Source: a bacterium (GTDB lineage Bacteria; Chlamydiota; Chlamydiia; Chlamydiales; SM23-39). Taken from it: a stretch of 15,282 bases of DNA. The position numbers and the translations under genes are program-made. Shown here in pieces: positions 1-5,805 of the stretch. The notes below the pieces were generated by a model. It was not told the DNA's origin and made no database searches. It saw only the letters and a program-made list of their open reading frames with translations. The number at the start of each line of letters is the position of its first letter. The stretch's first letter is position 1. The stretch is taken from the NCBI GenBank assembly GCA_021818045.1, contig JAKAFF010000010.1, positions 1-15,282 of the forward strand. The letters are read 5' to 3'.

Positions 1-172
1 TCTAAAGGGCGTGTCCTCTCGACTCTTGCGAAAACAAAACTATCCAAGCATTCAAAAAGCGTTGTTGGGGAAAAGTTTATGGTCTCCAAGCTATTTTGCT
101 GGTGCTTGTGGCGGGGCGCCCTTGAGTGTCATCAGACAATACATTGAACAACAAGCATCTCCAAAGATTTAA
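1..172 (+). CDS. tnpA: IS200/IS605-family Y1 transposase TnpA, C-terminal part (5' end outside window)
   Basis: Reading from base 2 gives 56 residues before the TAA at 170-172. They contain LWSPSYFAGACGG and APLSVIRQYIEQQ, the hallmark C-terminal segments of the single-strand DNA transposases of the IS200/IS605 group. The Tyr encoded at 140-142 corresponds to the catalytic nucleophile on the last conserved helix; the HUH motif must lie upstream, outside the window. The enzyme excises and inserts its element as single-stranded circles by 5'-phosphotyrosine chemistry. The visible part is undamaged, so the copy may be intact. No tnpB is seen downstream, which fits an IS200-like organisation, but a tnpB to the left cannot be excluded. 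The family call rests on motif recognition and is strong despite the short length. Confidence 0.85.
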   Translation, partial: LKGVSSRLLRKQNYPSIQKALLGKSLWSPSYFAGACGGAPLSVIRQYIEQQASPKI

Positions 173-213
173 AGGCGGCTTGTATCCCAGTCCTGAAGGA
201 CTGGGTTTTACGC
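1..213 (+). mobile_element. Right end of an IS200/IS605-type insertion sequence
   Basis: The tnpA stop is followed after 13 nt by a perfect 8-bp hairpin, CCCAGTCC (186-193), loop TGAA, GGACTGGG (198-205), then TTTTACG. Elements of this group have no terminal inverted repeats. They carry a subterminal hairpin recognised by TnpA as single-stranded DNA, with the cleavage site just outside it. The hairpin plus T-tract can also act as an intrinsic terminator for tnpA. The exact right boundary (set here near 213) is inferred; fixing it needs other copies of the element or an empty site. Confidence 0.7.
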
Positions 214-435
214 CGTCAGGGATAAAAGCTCCCGATTTTGATCGATAGGGTTTGTGGTAGGTTGAACTGATGCTTCGAGAGTATCAAATCGTTCCTGAAT
301 TCTGTCAAGATGACCAACAAACACCCCTTCTGCAGGACAGAGTGTGATGCTGTAAGCCAAGCAACCAAACAAGACTAGCGGAGCCACCCGCCAATAATTG
401 CAAGCAGCACAAATATACCAGACAAAATTAACCAT
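208..435 (-). CDS. Hypothetical small protein with a signal-like hydrophobic N-terminus
   Basis: An open frame of 75 codons starts with ATG inside the 3' end of the neighbouring small membrane-protein gene (61 nt overlap, different frame) and ends at a TAA formed within the TTTTACG of the insertion-sequence end. The first half is hydrophobic (CNYWRVAPLVLFGCLAYSIT); the second half is polar and could form an amphipathic helix (HLDRIQERFDTLEASV). A later TTG start just after the upstream stop would remove the overlap. The stop may be supplied by the insertion sequence, so the original protein may have been longer. No family is recognised; it could be spurious. Confidence 0.3.
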   Translation of the reverse strand: MVNFVWYICAACNYWRVAPLVLFGCLAYSITLCPAEGVFVGHLDRIQERFDTLEASVQPTTNPIDQNRELLSLTA

Positions 436-563
436 CGTTTTACTCTATTGCCAGATACCCAGCTTTTCTCTGATACTTCTATAATTCGGAGAAAACACCA
501 CCCCGCCAAGGGAGCAATTGCCAACACTCCAAGCAGCTTCATCAGGAAAACTGTCAATGCCAC
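375..563 (-). CDS. Small two-helix membrane protein, copy A
   Basis: Two hydrophobic segments, one around KLLGVLAIAPLAGWCFLRII and one around LILSGIFVLLAIIGGWL, are joined by a polar basic stretch (EKSWVSGNRVKRW). It is clearly homologous to the divergent copy at 807-1001: KLL, GW, R, EK.W, N, the basic KRW/KKW, SG/CG-F-LLA and I-GW align without gaps. The start is uncertain. A frame opens at 635 with TTG, but alignment with copy B places the beginning near the GTG at 561-563, giving 62 aa; there is no ATG at the aligned position, so the start may have drifted or been lost. No family is recognised. The topology resembles small holin-like or toxin-like peptides, but nothing in the sequence proves that role. 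Confidence 0.6.
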   Translation of the reverse strand: MALTVFLMKLLGVLAIAPLAGWCFLRIIEVSEKSWVSGNRVKRWLILSGIFVLLAIIGGWLR

Positions 564-616
564 GATATCATCTCGCTCACAGCCAAAACAGAAAACATTA
601 TATACATTGTAAATAT

Positions 617-779
617 TATACACAAATGAGTGCAAAAGTTGGTTTTGGGCAACGCGAAAGCTGGCGGAATTCGCCTGTCGTAAGTGACCCTATATTTTTA
701 ATATTGGGTCACTTACGATAAGTAAATTGCGCCGCTTTGGCGCAGCCGAAAATCTAACTTTTGAACTCATTTGTGTATA
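617..779. repeat. 74-nt imperfect inverted repeat between the divergent small genes
   Basis: Arms 617-690 and 706-779 have the same length and match at about 53 of 74 positions without gaps. The outer 24 nt agree at 23 positions (TATACACAAATGAGT and CAAAAGTT) and the inner part is perfect (TCGTAAGTGACCC against GGGTCACTTACGA). A 15-nt AT-rich loop (691-705) lies at the centre. The repeat sits between two homologous divergent genes, so the locus is a head-to-head duplication of gene plus upstream region. The inner 13-bp arms would form a strong hairpin in single-stranded DNA or RNA. Strong conservation at the arm ends with a looser middle suggests that the ends are under selection or were homogenised. 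Confidence 0.85.
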
Positions 780-806
780 GCTGAGGGAGTGTTCACTAGG
801 TGTATT

Positions 807-1001
807 ATGGGTGATGAACTAAAAATATTTGCCATCAAACTCCTTTGGTTATTAGTAGCTACCCCAATCATGGGTTGGGTGATCATGAGGCTTGCTGAAA
901 ATTTTGAAAAAAATTGGAAAACAAATAACCGAAGAAAAAAATGGATGGTATCATGCGGTGTTTTTATGCTGTTAGCCGTAATCAGCGGATGGCTTATTTG
1001 A
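807..1001 (+). CDS. Small two-helix membrane protein, copy B
   Basis: The product is 64 residues from the ATG at 807, preceded by AGG six bases upstream; the frame also opens further upstream at a TTG (771), which is less likely. It has two predicted membrane helices (FAIKLLWLLVATPIMGWVIM and VSCGVFMLLAVISGWLI) separated by a strongly basic, Asn-rich linker (NNRRKKW). It is the paralogue of copy A at 375-563 on the other strand. Basic residues between the helices favour a cytoplasmic loop with both ends outside. Function is unknown; the gene lies between an insertion sequence and the polysaccharide module. Confidence 0.65.
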   Translation: MGDELKIFAIKLLWLLVATPIMGWVIMRLAENFEKNWKTNNRRKKWMVSCGVFMLLAVISGWLI

Positions 1002-1036
1002 AAATTGCCAGCATGTGTGTGATGTGTATCCTTCCG

Positions 1037-1070
1037 TTTCGCGTGCCAAAACCCAGTTTTGAATTCATAT
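1037..1070 (+). repeat. Third, partial copy of the upstream repeat
   Basis: The segment TTTCGCGTGCC, AAAACCCAGTTTTGAA, TTCAT aligns with the reverse complement of the left arm (TTTCGCGTTGCC, AAAACCAACTTTTG, ACTCAT) with a few substitutions and two single-base gaps, and more weakly with the right arm. A piece further left (AATTGCCAGC, 1004-1013) may be another fragment of the same unit, separated by a short unrelated stretch. There is no small membrane protein after this copy; the 3' end of the epimerase gene begins 43 nt further on. The rest of 1002-1112 shows nothing else I can name. Confidence 0.55.
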
Positions 1071-1112
1071 CGTTTTGGACAAAGAGCGGATTCTGCAATT
1101 GCTAATGGCTAT

Positions 1113-2123
1113 TCATTTGCTGCAAGTGCTTCTGGTGGGCAGAGGCATTTCGTTTTGTCGATGCGGGCCATGATATTGTGTAAACCAATCGATAAACCGT
1201 GCAATCCCGGTCTCAATGGATGTGGATGGATGAAACTGCAGCATTTGGCGGCTTTTCTCAATGTCTGCATACGTCTCGAGTACTTCCCCTTTTTGCATAG
1301 GAAGCATTTCTTTGATTGCTTGTTTGCCAAGCGCCTCTTCTAATAGTTGGATTAAGTAGAGCAAATCAACAGGTTGGTGATTTCCTAGGTTGAAAATCTC
1401 AAAAGGAGCTCCGAGGTCTAGCGCTGCAGCAACGCCCATAATGATGTCGTCGATGTATGTAAAATCTCTTTTCATGGCGCCATGATTGTACACTTGGATG
1501 GGGACGCCATCACAAATACTGCGCGCAAAGCGATAGTAGGCCATATCTGGGCGCCCCCAAGGCCCATATACCGTGAAAAATCGCAATGCCGTGATCGGCA
1601 TGCCGTATAGATGATGGTAGGCGTGTGCTATTAACTCATTGGCCTTTTTGGTGGCGCCATAGAGGTTGGCGGGCGCATCTGTCTTGTCTTCAACGCTAAA
1701 AGGGGTTTTTTTATTGAGACCGTAAACGGAAGAGGAGGAGGCAAAGATGAGCCGGATCGTTGGGTCGATGCGCAACGCCTCTAAAAGAGAGACAAATCCT
1801 TCCAGGTTGGAAGAGACATACTCGTCCGGATGGGTGAGAGAGTGACGCACCCCCGCTTGGGCTGCTAAATGGACCACATGGGTGATTTTATGCTCTTCTA
1901 AGAGGCGCCGAATTAGATTGCGCTCGCATAAATCGGCCTCTAAAACTTCAACACCGAGATGTTCCAAAATCGCCGCTCGGTCTCGCTTGAGCTGCGGATC
2001 ATAGTAGTGATTGAAATGGTCGAATCCAAGACAAAAATCTCCCTTTTGCTTGAAAAATTTTGAGATGTGAAATCCGATAAATCCCGCAGCACCTGTTACG
2101 AGAATTCTTTTTCTTGGTTCCAT
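1113..2123 (-). CDS. UDP-glucuronate 4-epimerase (extended SDR family)
   Basis: The product is a 336-aa cytoplasmic sugar-nucleotide enzyme that interconverts UDP-glucuronate and UDP-galacturonate, a precursor of acidic surface polysaccharides. The N-terminal Rossmann motif GAAGFIG (residues 11-17) binds NAD. The stretch FDHFNHYYDPQLKRDR (about 34-49) and RFFTVYGPWGRPDMA (about 181-195) are typical of the UDP-glucuronate rather than the UDP-glucose epimerases. The catalytic pair is Tyr155/Lys159 in YGATK, with the Ser-rich strand SSSSVYG before it. The ATG at 2121-2123 has AAGGA upstream. The gene is transcribed divergently from the export operon with a 53-nt gap, so the two probably share control. 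A short polar tail rich in Pro, Arg and Thr follows the fold. The family is secure; the exact substrate rests on motif resemblance. Confidence 0.85.
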   Translation of the reverse strand: MEPRKRILVTGAAGFIGFHISKFFKQKGDFCLGFDHFNHYYDPQLKRDRAAILEHLGVEVLEADLCERNLIRRLLEEHKITHVVHLAAQAGVRHSLTHPDEYVSSNLEGFVSLLEALRIDPTIRLIFASSSSVYGLNKKTPFSVEDKTDAPANLYGATKKANELIAHAYHHLYGMPITALRFFTVYGPWGRPDMAYYRFARSICDGVPIQVYNHGAMKRDFTYIDDIIMGVAAALDLGAPFEIFNLGNHQPVDLLYLIQLLEEALGKQAIKEMLPMQKGEVLETYADIEKSRQMLQFHPSTSIETGIARFIDWFTQYHGPHRQNEMPLPTRSTCSK

Positions 2124-2142
2124 GCGATCCTTATGGTATACA
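2114..2142 (+). promoter_or_regulatory. Candidate promoter of the polysaccharide export operon
   Basis: TTGGTT (2114-2119), a 17-nt spacer and TATACA (2137-2142), with TGG directly before the -10 box (extended -10). Transcription would begin near 2149, just before the dyad at 2150-2164 and 28 nt upstream of the first ATG. The -35 box overlaps the start of the divergent epimerase gene. This is a consensus match only. Confidence 0.45.
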
Positions 2143-2149
2143 GGAAGAT

Positions 2150-2164
2150 CCTCTAGTGTAGAGG
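2150..2164. promoter_or_regulatory. Dyad CCTCTA-GTG-TAGAGG in the divergent gap
   Basis: A perfect 6-bp inverted repeat with a 3-nt centre lies at the expected transcription start of the export operon, in the 53-nt space shared with the epimerase gene. It could be an operator for a dimeric regulator or a small hairpin in the leader. Short dyads occur by chance, so confidence is low. Confidence 0.3.
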
Positions 2165-2176
2165 CCTGAATTCTTT

Positions 2177-3226
2177 ATGACAAGATGCATCATACTCTCC
2201 GTTTGGCTTCTTTGCGCTAGCTGTAGCGGCCCATATGTAGGGAAAAATGTCTTTGGCGCAGATGAGTTTGTCCTCGATTCTTATAAAATCCGCGAAGGAA
2301 AATGGGCTATTTTGGAGTTGGAGGGGAAAAATCCAGAAGAGCTGGATGAGAATTTATTAGTAGAGAGCAAAGATCTGATTGGCGAAGGGGATGTGCTGCA
2401 GATCGTAGTATATCACCCAAAACGCACTGATATAGCGCACGTTGTTGAGCACATCGGAGGACATGTGGGATATCAGGTGCGCCAAGGACAGATCCATTTG
2501 CCAGACATGCCGCCTATCGAAATCGTGGGGTTGACGCTCGAAGAGGTCCAAGCTAAATTGGAGAGGCTTTATCACGAGCAGATCCCAGGAATGGAAGTGT
2601 TTGTCAGCTATAAGGAGCATGGCGCTGGCAAAGTGGAGTTAATAGGGCAGGTGGAATGCTCAAGCGTTGTTGTCAATGGTAGGATGCGCCTTTTCGACGT
2701 CCTTGCCAAAGCCCGCATCGCGCCCGGGGCCAATTTATTTAAAAGTTATGTAGTGCGCGATGGTATCTTGTTGTCCGTAGACCTAAATCAATTGGTCAAA
2801 GAGGGCGACATGCAGCAAAATATCGTAATGCGGGCAGGAGATAAAATTTACATTGCTGAGGCGTCTGCCGCTTCTTTAATGGTGATGGGAGAGGTAACGC
2901 GAGAGCGATCCATCCCGTTACCTTCAGGATTTATGTCTCTTCGCCTAGCTCTTGCGGAAGCAGGCGGCATCCCTTATACCGGAGATAAATCGTATATTCA
3001 GGTCATCCGTGGCAATATCGCCAAACCCAAAATCTATACGCTCAGTTGGGAACACCTCATCCACTTGCCAAACGATAGCTTGCTGCTTATGCCAGGAGAT
3101 ATTGTTTATGTCGCAGCAAAACCCATCACTGAATGGAATCGCTTTATTTCACAACTACTCCCGAGTTTCACCGGTTTTGATCTCATGTTCAAAAACGCCT
3201 CCAGTTGGGGCATTGTCGTCCCGTGA
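2177..3226 (+). CDS. Wza-like polysaccharide export outer-membrane lipoprotein
   Basis: The 349-aa product resembles the proteins that form the outer-membrane channel for capsule or exopolysaccharide. A lipoprotein-like signal opens the protein, with Cys16 after LLCAS; the -3 residue is Cys rather than the usual Leu. The polysaccharide-export domain follows (about 63-148, with GEGDVLQIVVYHP), then two SLBB-type beta-grasp modules (about 152-320) with the repeated 'AGDKIYIAE' and 'PGDIVYVAA' ends. The C-terminus has the amphipathic segment ITEWNRFISQLLP, similar to the helix that forms the Wza barrel in the outer membrane. It is the first gene of a three-gene operon; its TGA overlaps the next gene's GTG start (GTGA). 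Family assignment is firm; the exported polymer is unknown. Confidence 0.88.
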   Translation: MTRCIILSVWLLCASCSGPYVGKNVFGADEFVLDSYKIREGKWAILELEGKNPEELDENLLVESKDLIGEGDVLQIVVYHPKRTDIAHVVEHIGGHVGYQVRQGQIHLPDMPPIEIVGLTLEEVQAKLERLYHEQIPGMEVFVSYKEHGAGKVELIGQVECSSVVVNGRMRLFDVLAKARIAPGANLFKSYVVRDGILLSVDLNQLVKEGDMQQNIVMRAGDKIYIAEASAASLMVMGEVTRERSIPLPSGFMSLRLALAEAGGIPYTGDKSYIQVIRGNIAKPKIYTLSWEHLIHLPNDSLLLMPGDIVYVAAKPITEWNRFISQLLPSFTGFDLMFKNASSWGIVVP

Positions 3227-5805
3227 CAACACATGAGCCGCCGGGATGGAATGAGCAGCTCTTTACTTCAGCTGATGTAAAGCGGCTTTACATTGCGCAT
3301 CGTGGCCGTTTGTTCAGATGGGCAATCGTAGGTAGCCTACTTGCTTTCTGTATATTTGGATGGGGAGCTCCCAAGTATCGAGTTGTCGGGAGTTTCAAAG
3401 AGGCTTTAGAACAAAAAAAGCCCGATCTTGGGATCAAAGAGCTTTTGGCAGGCTCTGTCGCACAGCCGCAGCCGCAATTGGCCGTTTTTATGAGATCTTA
3501 TCGGGTACTCAAGCCGCTGATTCAAAAAACAGGGGTGCAAATCTTTGAAAAACAGCCTCTGTTTGCACCACATAGATGGCTTAAAGGATATTGGGAGCAC
3601 TTGCAGGCATTGTTCGGTTTTCCTTTAGCAAATATCGATGCATTTGTGTTTGAAAATGTCGATTATGAAGGAGAGCAAACAGCTGTTTTTTCTTTGCAAT
3701 TTCACGATGCGAGGCATTTTACGGTGCAGGTGGGAGACGCTGTTCGAGAAGAGGGTGTTTTAGGGGTGCCTTTTCACTCTCAAAATCTTGCGTTTACACT
3801 GACTCAGACCCCTCACACGGTGGGTGCACAGGCAATATATTCATTTGGGGTCAAATCGTGGATTAAATCGGCCGAAATGTTGCAACGCAAACTGCAATTT
3901 ATCATCGATAAAAAAAGTCGCTTTATCCATTACATCCAATTCTTGCATCGCGATCGTCATTTTGCGGCTAAACTCGTCAATGAACTGATGGCGCAGTTTC
4001 GCGTCTATCTAGCCGACGAGCACCAAGATCTTGCAACAGAAGAGATCGCTTATCTGGAAAAACGGCAGGGGCAGGTGTATGCACGATTCGAGTCCCTTCT
4101 AGACGATCATGCAGCTTTTTTGTCCCAAGACATTCATGAGGAAGGATTCGTCGGAGTCGATCATGAAACGCGCTCTTTGGTCGATTCGTTGCAACACCTT
4201 GAAAAGCAGTTATTAACGATTGATTTAGAGGGCGCTCAACTCGATCAAGGAGGCGCTTTCAATGCAGATTTTGCATTGGCAGCTAAGTTGCACGACATGA
4301 ATCAAAAGATGCATGAGTTAAAAGAGATGCGCAAAGTGCTAGAGCAATCTGTATCGCAAAGTACAGCTGTGTTGGCGTTTGCTTCGCAGCACAAGGAGTG
4401 GAGCGATAAGGGGGCAAATATTGCAGTGCAGGGGGCGGATTTAAGTACGGCCCAATCTTTACTCAGTCAGAACTATCATCAATTAGATGCCGCAGAAACT
4501 ACTGTACAGCGCTACGAAACACTGCAAGTGCAACTTGCAGATCTTGAGTTTGATCCCGTTTTATTACACTCTGTATTGCATGATGCATTGAGTCAAAGAT
4601 TGATTCAAGATGCAAGCGCGATACACATGGCTCTCAAAGAAGAACACAGCTCTAAAGAGGGGCAAAGGTATAAAGAGCAATTGCAAGAGATGAGACAAAT
4701 GCTTGCAGAACACCTAGTGCGATTAGTGCAGGTGGAACAGCTCAACATGGCATCGATGCGAGAAAAGGTGCAGTCGTTACAGGGCATTTGCGTGGAGCGC
4801 ATTAATCAGCAACTCGACGCGCTGCAAAAACAAGTAGCAGATCATCTGAACAGTAGCAAAGAGGCGCTCCTTCAAGAAAAACGGCATATTGCAGATAAAA
4901 TTCAAGAAATGCGCGCTAAAGCTGTCACTTTGCCTGCAAATTGGCGTTTAGAAAAATGGTTTCAAGTAAAGCTCCGATTGCTCTCCACGATGTTAGATTC
5001 TATTACACAAGCGATGGAAGCCAAGGGCATGATGCATCAATTGCACCATATTGAATCAAAACCCTTAGATCTTGCGATCCCGCCCCTTTTTCCAAGCCAC
5101 TTGGGGTGGCATATGGCGCTTGGGGCGTTGCTTGGTGGGGTGGGAGGATTTTGTTATTTATTGGCGCGTCATGTGGTGCGTGGATTCCCTCTTTCTTTTG
5201 AAATGCTTCAAGCGCTTCAAGTGCCATTAGCTGGGAAAGTCAGCGATATTTGTGATGGCCCGTTTGTGAAAATCCAAGAGAGCGCAGATTTAGAATCGCT
5301 GCGCAAAATGGCTCTTGGTGTAGCTAAGGCAAAAGTGGTAGCTTTAATTGGCGGTCAAGGGCCCGACTACTCTTATGCGCTTGCTGAAATGTTAGGACAG
5401 ATGAGCTGTAAATCCATTCTATTGCGATGCGATTTTCTCTCAAAATATCAGGCAGATCCGAGTCCAGGACTCATTCAATTATGGAAGCTGGAGATTCAAG
5501 AGGTGCCTATTCGTCGAGAACGGGGGGTGGATCTGATTGCGTCTGGCGGGTTTAGCTCGTTTGGAATGGAAGTTGTGCACTCTGCGCCATTTTTGCAGCT
5601 TTTAGAGCGATTAAAAAAAGAATACGCAGTGGTGTTGATGTTTTCGCGTGCTCCTCTGACAGCTGCCGAATCGTTTGCGGCGCTGCAAGTGAGCGATTAT
5701 GCGATTGTCACTGTGCAAAATGAGCGAACTGAAGAGTTGACACAGTTTGTGCGTTGGGGCTACGATGAGGGGCGCTGGCGTGTCACATTTGTGGTCAATT
5801 CATGA
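3223..5805 (+). CDS. Wzc/GumC-like polysaccharide co-polymerase with degenerate tyrosine-kinase domain
   Basis: The product is 860 aa from the GTG at 3223, chosen because it forms GTGA with the previous stop; a TTG at 3205 would add six residues. There is one membrane helix near residues 33-48, a long periplasmic part rich in Gln/Glu/Leu coiled coil (roughly 220-600), a second helix near 627-650, and a C-terminal cytoplasmic domain. This is the layout of polysaccharide co-polymerases that set chain length and couple synthesis to the outer-membrane channel. The C-terminal domain keeps the order of a bacterial tyrosine kinase (BY-kinase) but not its chemistry. The P-loop position reads IGGQGPDYSYA (709-719) with no GK[ST], the A' position reads LLRCDFL, the Walker B position reads VVLMFSRAPL, and there is no tyrosine-rich tail. 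It is therefore probably a catalytically dead scaffold. It overlaps the next gene as ATGA. Confidence 0.8.
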   Translation: MTTHEPPGWNEQLFTSADVKRLYIAHRGRLFRWAIVGSLLAFCIFGWGAPKYRVVGSFKEALEQKKPDLGIKELLAGSVAQPQPQLAVFMRSYRVLKPLIQKTGVQIFEKQPLFAPHRWLKGYWEHLQALFGFPLANIDAFVFENVDYEGEQTAVFSLQFHDARHFTVQVGDAVREEGVLGVPFHSQNLAFTLTQTPHTVGAQAIYSFGVKSWIKSAEMLQRKLQFIIDKKSRFIHYIQFLHRDRHFAAKLVNELMAQFRVYLADEHQDLATEEIAYLEKRQGQVYARFESLLDDHAAFLSQDIHEEGFVGVDHETRSLVDSLQHLEKQLLTIDLEGAQLDQGGAFNADFALAAKLHDMNQKMHELKEMRKVLEQSVSQSTAVLAFASQHKEWSDKGANIAVQGADLSTAQSLLSQNYHQLDAAETTVQRYETLQVQLADLEFDPVLLHSVLHDALSQRLIQDASAIHMALKEEHSSKEGQRYKEQLQEMRQMLAEHLVRLVQVEQLNMASMREKVQSLQGICVERINQQLDALQKQVADHLNSSKEALLQEKRHIADKIQEMRAKAVTLPANWRLEKWFQVKLRLLSTMLDSITQAMEAKGMMHQLHHIESKPLDLAIPPLFPSHLGWHMALGALLGGVGGFCYLLARHVVRGFPLSFEMLQALQVPLAGKVSDICDGPFVKIQESADLESLRKMALGVAKAKVVALIGGQGPDYSYALAEMLGQMSCKSILLRCDFLSKYQADPSPGLIQLWKLEIQEVPIRRERGVDLIASGGFSSFGMEVVHSAPFLQLLERLKKEYAVVLMFSRAPLTAAESFAALQVSDYAIVTVQNERTEELTQFVRWGYDEGRWRVTFVVNS

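Noticed and set aside
375..1001. Calling the small two-helix proteins phage holins
   Set aside because: Topology alone is not enough: no endolysin, spanin or other phage gene lies near by.
1059..1343. Plus-strand open frame antisense to the 3' end of the epimerase gene
   Set aside because: It covers conserved epimerase sequence, and its product shows no coherent features.
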